Origin: Triticum aestivum
Lineage: Eukaryota > Streptophyta > Magnoliopsida > Poales > Poaceae
DNA length: 64,000 bases
NCBI RefSeq assembly: GCF_018294505.1
Contig: NC_057796.1
Span: 192,618,239 to 192,682,238 of the forward strand
Direction: 5' to 3'
The position numbers and the translations under genes are program-made. This document shows positions 10,681-20,560 of the stretch, in pieces (position 1 is the first letter of the stretch; every line of letters starts with the position of its first letter). Under the pieces are notes generated by a model. That model saw only the letters and a list, made by a program, of their open reading frames with translations, was not told the origin of the DNA and made no database searches.

Positions 10681-11005
10681 ACGCTCACAATGTCGTGGGT
10701 CCCGCATGTCAGGAAAACACTAGGAGGAAGCATTTTATTTTCCCATACGCTGATGTGGTGGGCCCCTACTGTCATCCTCTCCACATACTTCTGCCGATTC
10801 CTGTTGTTTGTTGACCATGTTGACAACGCGAGAGGGCGGCGCCGCGGCGAGCGCACCAAAGCGCGCGGCGGACGTCGGCGTTAACGATTTAGGAGACGGT
10901 GGGGCGGCGATGCGTGCGCTGAGGCGCAGCCAGCCGTGGGAGGCGGAAGCAGGCGGCCCCGCCGGCGCTGGTTTGGTTTTGGCGGCTGGAGGAAGACAGG
11001 ACTGA
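10680..11005 (+). repeat. Left-arm module M3 (diverged)
   Basis: This is a shortened, diverged module. GTTGACCATGTTGACAACGC, GTGGGAGGCGGAAGCAGGCG and TTGGCGGCTGGAGGAAGA correspond to the TTGACCACGTTGACCACGCC, GGAGCAGGCGG and GGCGGCTGGAGCAAGAAGA blocks of M1/M2. It marks the inner end of the left arm. Confidence 0.6.
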
Positions 11006-11776
11006 AGAAACACGACAGACTGTAAAAGCAGCAGGAGTACTTAACAACCTTAACTGAAACCAGTAGGGGCACTTAACAACCAAAGATGAAAGCAACGTGG
11101 TCAATAAACAGGATATTCGCTTTAGAGCCATGGAAAAGCATGAACATAATCTTCTATCCTATTCTCCAAGATGGACGGGCCTTCATTATTTGAGACCACC
11201 CATGAGTAAGTATCTTTTCACCTCCAAGGGGAATTGAGTAGGTCGACATAAACATCATGGTGTGACCAAGCGCAAGTCTGACCCGACCATGCTCAGGCAT
11301 CTGTATAGGAACAATAGAACTCGGCAGTTCCTGTTTCAAGAAGATCACAGCTGTAAAACTGTGTATAAGCAATAGTTTATGAACAACATATATAACAGAA
11401 AACAGCTCGTACCATAAGTTTCTCGACATAGTTGGACCTGTTCAACGAGTGCAGCAATGGCACACATATCCCACGTGGCCTTCCACCATTGAAACGCCCC
11501 ACAAGGACCTCAAGACGATCAATAAAGTGTAGGAACTTGTGGATGTCGATTCAGTCAACTTCAGTGCCATTAGTAACAGCCGAGTTATTATAGAGTAACA
11601 AACGAGCAGACTGCTTAACTCTGAAAAAACCTACATGTGCCACCAATTATAAGAAAATATTAGTTAGAAGTAGCATCTTCGTGAGAGATTCGTTGCTACT
11701 TCTAAAGTTAAATTGTGATTGGAGAATAGGTGGATTAAGAAGTAATCGAGGCATCAAGCAAGAACCAGATACAAAA
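11006..11776. other. Region downstream of the first B3 gene, no separate gene seen
   Basis: This is moderately AT-rich unique-looking sequence. On the minus strand it would be the 3' side of the B3 gene ending at 11777 and may hold its 3'UTR or decayed 3' exons. I find no B3 blocks or other domain in it. Confidence 0.4.
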
Positions 11777-12376
11777 CTAACATGGATGAACAATTGGAAC
11801 GACGTCGGGGTGGAAGATCGCAGTGAAGATGAGACCAGGTTCTGCTATTTCCATCAACATTCGTGCGCCAACTTTCAGTCCGTCACACTTAAGAAAGTTT
11901 ATCCAAGTTCGGCCATAAAAAAAGCAGCGATCTTCTTGGTTCAGGAACCCAACTCGGAACTTATATCCATGGCTTGTCTTCACTGTGACCATTAAACTAG
12001 TGTATTCAGTTATGGCAAGGCCGAGCATCTTGAGTACATGTGTTCTGGCAGAGCAAATAATACACTGTAGGGAAAATAATATGAGAACACAGCATGTTCA
12101 AAAAAAACCACCCTCTCGGATAGAAAAGAGGATTCTAGGAACATACTGTGCGTGTTTCAAAATGCTGTGTTAGGATGAGAAGGAAGAAGTGTGGCGTCTC
12201 GCCGAGGGCGCAGAAACCTGTAGGGTACTCGCACTTTGGGCACTGCAAATGAAACACACTAGATTCAGTAGGAAGAAAAATGCATCAACGGCGGTGGCTG
12301 CCATCCTAGGATTACCTGTGACCAAGGGACTTGGATTTATCGGGGATGGATGAAGAATTCGTACCTGGTTCTCCAT
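11777..12376 (-). CDS. Single B3-domain protein, three exons, about 131 aa
   Basis: The model on the minus strand has exon 1 at 12365-12376 (MENQ), exon 2 at 12147-12242 and exon 3 at 11777-12064. All junctions are GT-AG and in phase. The protein has a CPKCEYPTGFC start, then a B3 fold. It begins with PHFFLLILTQHF (first strand, where REM proteins have FFKVM) and continues through YTSLMVTVKTSHGYKFRVGF. The end motif is FYGRTWINFLKCDGLKVGARMLMEI, written here as FYGRTWINFL followed by CDGLKVGARML, which matches the W..F.....L..GD position with GD changed to GA. B3 domains bind DNA in plant transcription factors; the REM subgroup is large and fast-evolving. The copy C promoter module lies just upstream. 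This short model may be a truncated family member. It lies inside the putative CACTA. Confidence 0.6.
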
Positions 12377-12436
12377 GAGAAAACCCTATGCAATCGCCGA
12401 GAGGGGGTTTTCTCTGAACAAGCAGACGAGGGAGAA

Positions 12437-12545
12437 GGGGATTCAGGCCCAGTGAAATATTGCCGCTTCGTCCATCCAGCTTACTGCTAAAGCTGGAAAG
12501 GGGGGTTGTGATTTGACGGCTCATTGCGCATTACTGCGGCGCTAC
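12437..12545 (-). promoter_or_regulatory. Promoter/5'UTR module, copy C, for the first B3 gene
   Basis: On the minus strand the module reads AATGAGCCGTCAAATCACAA, then CAGTAAGCTGGATGGACGAA, ending some 60 bp before the B3 start codon at 12376. The same block order lies upstream of the gene at 15815, suggesting both share a duplicated promoter. No clear TATA box is seen within it. Confidence 0.5.
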
Positions 12546-13175
12546 GACCGGGGTGTGTCTACCGTGAAGTTGTGCACTCTAATTTGTGCATATGGCACGT
12601 GGACCCCGTTGCCGGTTGCCCCACATATCAGCGAAAGGAAGTAGAAAGACAGGAGTAACTAGTTACACATAAATATATATTTTGACAGAGAGATACTCCC
12701 TCTGTAAAGAAATATACAAATCTTTTATATCACAGGCTCAGCTTGCCGAGAAATATACTCCCTCTGCAATGCACGGGCATTATGGGGGTTCAGCTTTTTT
12801 TATGGGGGTTCAGCTGAGAATATAATACTCAGATAGGCTCACGGTTCTGGACTTTGGGCCGCAGGCCGACCCTGCATGTTTGGGGGCCCATGTGTTCTAC
12901 CTCAGCGATTTTCATATTGCAAGCGATCGGTACGGCACTGGTTTTAGATGTTGTCGCAAGGCGAATACACAAAATTGAATAAAGCACGGCAGCTGTTGGA
13001 ATGAAATCGAACGACAGTTCCTAACCAGCAATCAGAGTTGCAATTCTATCAACGATATACCATGTGATAAATAATACCGTCGTACTACTTATACACACAG
13101 GACACTTGTTTCACCATGCCAGATTATTACATCAAAATCTCTCGAAGGATAGATCAGTTCAGCAGTTGCGTGCTG
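12546..13175. other. Spacer between the B3 genes with Stowaway fragments
   Basis: ATACTCCCTCTGTAAAGAAA (about 12691) and ATACTCCCTCTGCAATG (about 12753) are two same-direction MITE ends, so this is a scar rather than a complete element. The duplicated block TATGGGGGTTCAGCT occurs twice at about 12781-12813. No gene seen. Confidence 0.5.
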
Positions 13176-14452
13176 CTACTGAAGAATTTCAAAGTTGATT
13201 TGGACCAGCTCTCCTTGCCGAGAAAGTTCGATTTTGACATCATCCCCTACCGCAAGATATGATTTAGATTTGAACCTTGACCATCCTTTAGCATCAATCA
13301 TCATGCGACCATCCTTTGTACTTATGGTATATTGAGCAGCTTCATTCACACCAAGGTTGCGCATGGTAAGAGAAACTTGGCTGCGGTCGCCCGGATTGTT
13401 GAACGACTCCCTCGTTGCTCTAGGAATTCTCTGTTTGCAAACAAGAAGACATACCCAAACAGTTAGATCAACACAGTGAATCATGTGAAACAACATGGAA
13501 AGAAAAAAGAACGAAGCACTTGGGCGGCCAATGCTTACCAAGAAGGTGGACATGTCGGTTTTTGTAAGGAATTTGGTATATGAAGTGCGAACTGCAGCCC
13601 AGTCTGTTGCCGGTGCAACTGCACGGGCTGGAGCAAATGCAAGTGCAAGTGTTGGTGTAGGTGCCGAAGCCGTTGCTGCTGCCGGAGATGGTGCTCCTTG
13701 TAGAGCTGGTGCCGGTGTCGGAGCAGGTGCCGGTGTCGATGCCCGATCCTCCGGTAGATCAGACTGATCCGCTGACGCGGTCGGTGCCCAATCCTCAGCT
13801 GGATCAGACTGAGCTGCTGCCGCTGTCAGTGCTAGAGCAATTGCCGGTGCTCGATCTGTGCGGGACATCGGCGATCGTGTCTGGTCTGCTATGATCAGCT
13901 TTCTAACTTGACTAGGATCCGTGACTGTGATCCAGTTTTTTTCTTCATTTCTTTTAAACGCGAGAAGGACTAATTGTGGCGTTTTTGTTAAACCAAACTG
14001 CAGTTCATCATAGGGATTCAGCTTGTACTCAGACAACAGACTGATCCAATTTTTTCTAGTAATATAAGTGATGGACAGTGCCTTCGTTACTGACACGACA
14101 TAAGAAGTGAAACCTGCAAAAATAGCCATCGTAGAGCAAACCAAACGGTTTATTCTGTGATGAATGTCACATGGCAAAACCTGCATCGTAAAATTGCAGG
14201 AAAAGAAAGATAACATGACATTGAATCAATAAGATTTAGACAGTAAATCAATAAGATTTACTTGATGTGACACAAGTGAATCCTTACCAGGAAATCACTA
14301 TGTTGAAGTACTAAACAGAAGATTGATTGTCCAACTACGCGTGGCATGCAGGGGCCCCGCCTACTCCCACAAGCAGGACAGTCCAAAGGTCGTGACAAAT
14401 CGTATGGACCGAACATCCATGGGCCTGGAAATCCTGGTGGGTGCGATAAACC
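13176..14452 (-). CDS. Two-B3-domain (REM-like) protein gene, 5' end unresolved
   Basis: Three in-phase exons are clear on the minus strand: 14288-14452, 13539-14180 and 13176-13430, all with GT-AG junctions. The first two encode a B3-like domain (CPACGSRRGPC, then SIFCLVLQHSDFL, then RKNWISLLSEYKLNPYDELQFGL). An Ala/Pro-rich linker of roughly 90 residues follows. The second B3 domain starts YTKFLTKTDMS, continues RIPRATRESFNNPGD and ends with AKGWSRFKSKSYLAVGDDVKIEL, including the standard W..F and GD positions (AKGWSRFKSK and YLAVGDDVKIEL). B3 proteins bind DNA in the nucleus. No start codon exon is evident directly upstream. The first exon of the next gene (15648-15815) ends in the right phase to join exon 14288-14452, so the two may be one locus. 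Frames are intact and there are no internal stops. Confidence 0.65.
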
Positions 14453-14709
14453 CTGCAATGCATACAGATATTGGAGTGTAACCATAATTGATAAACCGTC
14501 CTCACAAAAAATATGATCTGGATACTTCAAAATATACAGATTGAATTGAGTGGACAGACATTAACATAGACAGTTCACACACCAAAAGCGGCAGTACTAA
14601 TAAACAATACAGGGTTCACAAACACAAATCAAGTACTGAACAATAGTACTTACTACAGACAAGCAAAGTTGCACTAACTAAACTCTGCAGACTATTTCTT
14701 GCCACCGAC

Positions 14710-15815
14710 CTACGGGATGAACCCCGCATAACTGACTAGGCCATGGACTTCGTGTGAGATGTCTACATGCACCATCACCATCTTGTCAACCTTGGAGAAC
14801 CTAACAGAGTGGTCTTTCCACTCATAAACATGATGATGAAGACAGGCCGCATCAGATTTGTTGGGAAGCTTTACAAGAACCACACCCTTCGTAATCGAAG
14901 GCACAGCTAGGAAATTGTTGTGGTCAAGTACAGCCTCGAGAACACGCCTGACAACAATGCTACAGGAAAACACTAGTTCAGGACACGTGGCGACAAGGAC
15001 ACAGCAGCTGGATAGTTCAGCAGTAGAACTCATCATCAGGTCTTCCAGTTCACACGACATGACTTTGAGAACTTCATCTCCACCGCGGACCTGGTTCTAA
15101 TTCAAACAGAAACCATATTTTATTACTACCTCCGTTTAGAAATATAAGATGATTTTCGATATTATACTCCATATATGACTACATATACGCACAGAAATGA
15201 GTGAACAAAGACACTAGAACATGTCTTCAAAGGCATGAGAGCAGAGGGATTACATGCAATATCCATAACACAAGTTACTGAGGCAAATATACTCTCTTAA
15301 AAGGTAGCATTGATGTTCATAAAGTACTCCCTCCGTCCCAAAATTCTTGTCTTAGATTTGTCTAGATACGGATGTATCAAGTCACATTTTAGTATTAGAT
15401 ACAGCCGTATCTAGACAAATCTAAGACAAGAAATTTGGGACAGAGGGAGTAGTTGAAAGTAATCTATAAGAAATCAGTGTCAACCTCTCGCATGTTTTGG
15501 TCAAAAGAGAAATTTAGAACCGTCATTTGGCACACTAAAATCACATGCAAGATCACCCAAAAAGTTGTACTGCCAGTACTAGTACTGCGTGTTAGATGAA
15601 AAAACACGATCAAGATCGAGAAAAAGATCGTCAACAAGAGACATTACCTGGACTTGCTTAATGAGGGATCCCGGAGAGGGGGGCTTGGACTGGGCGATGG
15701 CTTTGAGCTTGTCTGCGGTAGTCTCGGCGGGGTGCTTGCGCTTCTTCGTACCATGAGCCTCGACGGTTTTGGCCAGAGCCATAGACATCACGTCGGCCGG
15801 TGCTCCGGCGTCCAT
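14710..15815 (-). CDS. Two-exon gene, 184 aa, function unknown
   Basis: Exon 1 (15648-15815) encodes 56 residues starting MDAGAPADVM with a basic patch GTKKRKHPAE that could be a nuclear localisation signal. It ends at CAG/gtaatg. Exon 2 (14710-15096) starts after a TTAG acceptor and encodes 128 residues, ending GLVSYAGFIP. Both are in phase 0. Part of exon 2 (VVLVKLPNKSDA...HSVRFSKVDK) faintly recalls the FLVRFP...LRF.KW pattern of DUF4283-like proteins, but I would not rely on it. The intron carries a complete Stowaway MITE. The promoter module copy D lies immediately upstream. The gene sits 258 bp upstream of the two-B3 gene on the same strand and may be an alternative exon set of that locus. 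Confidence 0.5.
15327..15449. mobile_element. Stowaway MITE (complete, 123 bp) in an intron
   Basis: CTCCCTCCGTCCCAAAATTC at the left and AATTTGGGACAGAGGGAG at the right are inverted, with TA duplications at 15325-15326 and 15450-15451. The interior is an almost perfect hairpin (TCTTGTCTTAGATTTGTCTA and its complement). Confidence 0.92.
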
Positions 15816-15889
15816 CCAAGAGAGGAAGCTGAGAGAGAAGAGTGAAAGGAGGAACGAGGTGAGGGAGAAGCGAAGCGAGTGGGGGTTTT

Positions 15890-16020
15890 CTTCAAGAGAG
15901 GAAGCTGAGAGAGAAGAGTGAAATGATGATTGCTTCGTCCGTCCAACTTACTGCTGGAAAGGAGGGGGTTTTGTGATTTGACGGCTCATTGGGCATTACT
16001 GCGGCGGTTCGATCGGGGTA
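15890..16020 (-). promoter_or_regulatory. Promoter/5'UTR module, copy D
   Basis: On the minus strand the blocks AATGAGCCGTCAAATCACAA, CAGTAAGTTGGACGGACGAA and CAATCATCATTTCACTCTTC are followed by CTCTCTCAGCTTCCTCTCTT. They lead into the start codon at 15815. The CT-rich segment is itself duplicated (about 15820-15845 and 15890-15920). It matches copies A, B and C in block order. Confidence 0.5.
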
Positions 16021-16975
16021 GTCTACCGTCACTCTACTACGGAGTAATTTAGTGCATGGCTGGTGGACCCAGGTGCTGGCTGTCCCACACATCGGCGAAA
16101 GTGAGTAATTTAGTGCATGGCTGGAGGAGGATCCGCACGGTAGAGCGTGTCCACTATTTTTCTGAAGAAAAAAATGATTAAAGCAAGAGTTTCCACTCTT
16201 ACGACGGAGGAGTGCGAAACACGGCGCCACTTGAACATACACAATGCTCCTACTACTAGGCATGTGCAGTGGTTCATACATCAGTACTACACAATCTTGT
16301 TGCTAGTGTAGTAAGATATGAGGATAACAAATGATGTTGTGCGCATGTCAACTACTCCTATATGTAACATAGTACCGCTTTTTCGACTGTCCGGTCGAGA
16401 ATGAACAGTGAGATCAATGTTAACAGAACTAGGTCCACAGCGCACGGAGAGTACGGTGCTACAGTACTCCACGAAACATGAACCATATGAAGCACGAATA
16501 GTGTTAGGCAGGGTGTATGAAGGGTGCACGGGATGGGAGCAAAAGTTCCCTTCTCGACCCACTTTTCGGTGTTTGGCAGAGTGCATGAAGGGTGCATGAG
16601 TCCACACTAGTAGGTTGACAAAAATACACGAAGAGGAAACAACTATATTGAGATGAGAATGCAACCAAACACACCCACATGCTTTGTGCTACAGTGACTG
16701 ATCTGCATCGTCTGAGTTTGATCCAACGGTCATGTTGCGCTGAGACATGGACATGCCCATGTGGAGGGTGCCTAAACACCACCGAAGTCCCTCTACTTCT
16801 CGAGGCGCACGACGTTGGTGATGCAGGGTGCAACCGCCCGCAGAGCCCGCTCCCGGTCGACGGGAGCCAGCTCGTCAAAGACGGAGTCCAATGGCACGAA
16901 TGGATTCCGGTGACGGAGCCCTGAAAGGATTCGCCCAGCAACGGCGACGGCAGCCCGCAACCCCTCCTTGTCCAG
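16021..16975. other. Spacer, no gene seen
   Basis: Positions 16030-16060 and 16100-16120 repeat GTAATTTAGTGCATGGCTGG. The phrase GTGCATGAAGGGTGCA(C/T)GA recurs near 16510-16600 in two imperfect copies. I see no exon structure. Confidence 0.45.
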
Positions 16976-17475
16976 CTAAGCCCCCACCATCGCGCGGAGA
17001 CGGCTCAGCTCCTTGAAGATATAGGTGAAGAAGGAGACCAGGTCAGGAAGCCGCGGCTCGTTGAAGTCGACCGGGTGGTCGAACGGGTTTAGCCTGACGG
17101 CCGGCATCGTCGCGCTGGCACGACGGTAGGCATCGCGTAGCCGCAACACGTGCGTGGCAACTTGGTTCACCAAGTGGCTGAGGCGATCCTGGACCTCGTC
17201 ACGATCGGCCCGCTCGCGCTCCAGCCGGCTCCCCTGACGGCCTATCGTATCTCCCGCTTTCTGCAGCAACGCCGCCGACGCCTCGAGCATCTTTGTGGTG
17301 GACGCCTGCCGCTTTTAAAGCTCCGTGAACTCCCGCACATAACTGAGGAGCATGGCACTCCTCTCCTCCTTGAGCTCACGGAGCTACACGTCCTTGGCCC
17401 TGAGCTCCGCATCCTTGGCATGGAGCTCCTGTGTCAGGCGCCTCACCTCGGACTCCGTGATCTGCTGCGCCGCCA
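16976..17475 (-). pseudogene. Coiled-coil protein pseudogene with two in-frame stops
   Basis: Starting at the ATG at 17475 (minus), one frame runs about 166 codons to a stop at 16976. It is broken by TAG after about 30 codons (near 17385) and TAA about 23 codons later (near 17313). The product is charged and helical: SEVRRLTQELHAKDAELRAKD, then ERERADRDEVQDRLSHLV, which looks like a coiled coil. The C-terminal part is NPFDHPVDFNEPRLPDLVSF. Codon bias is strongly GC-rich, unlike the AT-rich surroundings. I do not recognise the family. Such coiled-coil frames are common in cereal transposons, so this is more likely TE cargo than a host gene. Confidence 0.55.
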
Positions 17476-17662
17476 TGGCACCAGGTAGAAGCAATGGGGA
17501 GAGGAAGCAAAGGGGGCGAAACGGCTGAAAGGCAATGCAATCTACAGGAAGGCGAAGGGAGCGGGGAATCTTTTGGTTTTCACCACGGTAAAACACCAGT
17601 CGATGACTTCTCACATCAGGGAGCAGTGGGTTTTTACAGGCGGAGTCATCGTGACTAATTGT

Positions 17663-17740
17663 TGCCGCGCCTGCTCCCGTCAATCAAAAAATTAAAAATC
17701 CTGCCGCGCCTGCTCCCGTCAATCAAAAAATTAAAAATCC
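17663..17740. repeat. Perfect tandem duplication, 2 x 39 bp
   Basis: The unit TGCCGCGCCTGCTCCCGTCA plus AT-rich tail occurs twice, at 17663 and 17702, without any difference, followed by a third TGCCGC. This is a recent slippage-type duplication. Confidence 0.9.
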
Positions 17741-17899
17741 TGCCGCACCCAAACACCAGAGCAACGCCGCGGTGGATATTTAAATTTACCTGCCAGCAAG
17801 TAGATAAAAAAAGGGGTGAAAAAACAAATGTGGCGGCGGCCTAGCTAATCGGTCGAACTAGCCCAACTAGCTAGCCACCGTGCTTCACTGATGTACTCG

Positions 17900-17970
17900 G
17901 CGGGAAAGGTGGTCTTTCGTGATTTGACGACTCATTTACTTGCTTCGGCGCTACGACCGAGAAGGACCCA
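17900..17970 (-). repeat. Promoter/5'UTR module, copy E (partial)
   Basis: On the plus strand CGTGATTTGACGACTCATTT and CGGCGCTACGACCGA correspond to TGTGATTTGACGGCTCATTG and CGGCGCTACGACCGG of copy C. No gene start is evident downstream on the minus strand, apart from the coiled-coil pseudogene about 430 bp away. Confidence 0.4.
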
Positions 17971-18349
17971 GAAAACGCGCGGTAGAGCGTCCCACGTCAG
18001 GAAGAATATATGCGTGCACCACCCGGGAAGACCCCGAAACCGCGCGGTAGGGTGTGCCACGTCTCGGCACGGAGGAAAAATGTGTGTGTAAAAATATACT
18101 GTATCAGACGTAGTACCTATGGTTCGACCTCGGGACCCAGCCAGTCGGTCGAAAACACCCCACTAGCCACACAGCTTCATCATGCAAACGTGGCACGGAG
18201 GATAGATGTGGTTAGCTCCGTCTCGACCGGCCACAACGTCTCTTGTTCTAGGCGATTCTTCTATTTTCCAAGCTTTTTTATTTAGTTGTAATAACACCAC
18301 GGCAAGCTAGCGCCGCTCTTCGTGTGTGCCCGTGCAAAGGTTAGACGAT
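17971..18349. other. Spacer, no gene seen
   Basis: ACGCGCGGTAGAGCGTCCCA and CCGCGCGGTAGGGTGTGCCA are two imperfect copies of one unit about 70 bp apart. Nothing coding is seen. Confidence 0.4.
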
Positions 18350-18729
18350 GGAGAGAAGAGAGATTGAGATCGCAGACCTGGGACCCACCAGTAAGTGAGA
18401 CAACGGTCATGCACGTGTTGACGAGGCACTCCCTCTACTCTACTCAACGCAAGTACTGTATAAAATCAAGTTATGGGACAAAGCCAACAACCGTTCGTTT
18501 TTTCAGGCTATCGACTTACGCTTTGTAGTCCAGGTTGCCAGTTTGAATCTCGTCTTTCAGATTTGTTAGTTTTAGGTCCAAATTTGATTAATGACAAGTG
18601 GGACCCCCGTGTGTTGTTCCGATATTTCAGTGTAGGATGTTTTTTTGAACAAACACTTTGCGCGGTTAGACAAGTAACGGCATGAGTTACACGTATTTTG
18701 CAAGTTTACGAACAAAAATGACAGCGGCA

Positions 18730-19665
18730 TAGAATATCACATCCACCCCGCAGCTTAGATACTATGGTGATACGAGTTTTTACACCGTTGGAAGTGAGAT
18801 CCAATGGCTTGGGAGTAGTCTTTGTAATTATGCGCAATTTCCAAACTCTCCAAAGGTATTTTTTTGCAAATAAAACATTTAGGCCTCGTGTGTGCTGCTG
18901 CATCTTCGATCCAACGGCTCCCCGGTGCTCATATTAGGTGCTCCCCGTAGCTTAATTACCCGCTACGATGATATGAGCATCTAGGTCGTATGATCAGTGA
19001 TCAGATGGCACATGCATAGTACTTGTACTTTCTGTGCATTTCCCAAACTCTATCAGTCGTATATTGCAAAAACATTCAAACCACCTACAGTGGGCCGTTA
19101 GATCTCAGTGAACTCGTATCACCATAGAATCTACGGTGCGGGAGCACCTCATACTCTCCCGTGCGAGAAAACATAAGGTGCTATCGCAGCTTGGATGCTA
19201 CGGTGATACGAGCTTGGAGGTCGTTTGATCTGAGATCCAATGGCATCTGAGCAGTCTTTGTGCTTGTAAGCAGTGGCCGAACTCTTTTGGGGCTTTTCTA
19301 CAAAAAAATCATTCGAACCACCGAGGAGGTGTTGGGTCACAAATCCAACGCCTCCGAAGAGCTTGTATCACCAAAGCATCTAAGGTGTGGTAGCACATGA
19401 TATTCTTACATACAGGAGAATATGATGTCCACCTTCATCTTAGATGCTACGGTGATACGAGCTTCGAGGTCATTGGATATGGGATCAAAGGGCATCTAAG
19501 TAGTTTTTGTACAAATTGTGTGCAATTCTCAAACTCATCAAGGTTTCCTGCAAAAATATTAAGACACATCATGTGAGCCGCTATATCTCAGATCTACAAG
19601 CTCCAAGCAACTCGTATCGACATATAGCATCTAAGGTATGGGGGCACATGATATTCTCCCGGGGA
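18730..19665 (+). repeat. Tandem array of about 240-bp units
   Basis: Degenerate units contain (A/G)CTTAGATGCTACGGTGATACGAG, written approximately, followed by GATCCAATGGCATCT and a run ending in AAACTC..CAAGG. Unit starts lie near 18750, 18948, 19190 and 19437. Each unit also holds the inverted counterpart (CTCGTATCACCATAGAATCT), so the array can form hairpins. No coding capacity. Confidence 0.7.
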
Positions 19666-19854
19666 GGAGGGGTGGGGGTGCACAACCAGTCGGTGGTTGG
19701 GAGGGTGGGGACAAATATAATCTAAACAACCCTAAACAGAGCTCCACAATTTTATCTAAGGTCCATGTACTGTAGTACTAGACTTAATATTCATGTTTCA
19801 GTTTCATGTTCATTTTAAATATTGAACTGAGGACCATGGATGTCTTACATTTTA

Positions 19855-20014
19855 CTCCCTTCGTTCCTAAATATTAGTCTTTTTAGAGGCTTCAAATGGA
19901 CTGGCACATACGGATGTATATAGACATATTTCAGAGTCTAGATTTGCTCATTTTGCTCCGTATGTAGTCACTTGTTGAACTCTCTAGAAGACTAATATTT
20001 AGGAATAGAAGGAG
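19855..20014. mobile_element. Stowaway MITE (160 bp)
   Basis: CTCCCTTCGTTCCTAAATAT and ATATTTAGGAATAGAAGGAG are inverted ends. TA flanks lie at 19853-19854 and 20015-20016. Subterminal TAGTCTTTTTAGAG / CTCTAGAAGACTA also pair. Confidence 0.88.
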
Positions 20015-20090
20015 TATTTTTGAATTCGTGTCATACATGCATGGTTTGGAAAAATAGATGCACTATACTTATTGGATTGTTGTTGTGTTC

Positions 20091-20125
20091 GTGCGTGTGT
20101 GTCTCCGTGTGTGTGTGTGTGTGTG
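20091..20125. repeat. GT microsatellite
   Basis: Two GT/GTGC runs are separated by CTCC. The longer run, GTGTGTGTGTGTGTGTGTGG, is near 20107-20125. Confidence 0.9.
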
Positions 20126-20560
20126 GTCATATGCTTGATACATACAAAGTTTTCTCACCTCCATATTGTTCATCTTTTAAATTTGAATTTGCATTGGAAA
20201 ACTTACTACGGATACCATGAAATGTGAAATCCACGTTGAGATCACTATATCACAAACTCACTCTAATTCAACAACTCGTCATAAATCAATTACCACGTTG
20301 AGATTAGTATTTGCAAGGAAAATACGGGTATTGTAATACACATAGATTCATTCGGCAATTTAAAAGGTTCCTTTCGTATTCTCGAATGGTAGGACCCAAC
20401 GGCGTACCAGCCAGACCTTGGCTCGTGTTGATCCTAAAAAAACCGGGCTCGTGTCCTTCGGTGGCGTGCGTGGTACGCACATTAGGCAAGCCCAACCAGT
20501 CGAGCCTCAGCGTTTCAAGTCGAAATATCTGGCGGCCAGAATTCCAGCCCTAGGAAATTC

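Larger units (their letters stand above)
18350..20560 (+). repeat. Segmental direct duplication, block 1
   Basis: An ordered series of matches to 22650-25200 runs through this block. They include the GGGACCCACCAGTAAGTGA/GGAACCCACCAGTAAGTGA start, GGTCCAAATTTG.TT.ATGACA, GACTTAATAT.CATGTTTCA, TGAATTCGTG.CATAC, TGAAATG(T)GAAATCCACGTT, TTGCAAGGAAAA.ACGGG, and the end TTGAAATATCT(T/G)GC(A/G)GCC near 20525/25155. The blocks are about 4.3-4.6 kb apart. Each carries a different satellite-like array in the middle, so the arrays expanded independently after or during duplication. Confidence 0.65.

Noticed and set aside
12312..12524. 70-codon minus-strand frame starting MSRQITTPLSS
   Set aside because: It lies in the repeated promoter/5'UTR module. 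The same sequence upstream of the gene at 15815 has a different frame structure, so it is leader sequence.
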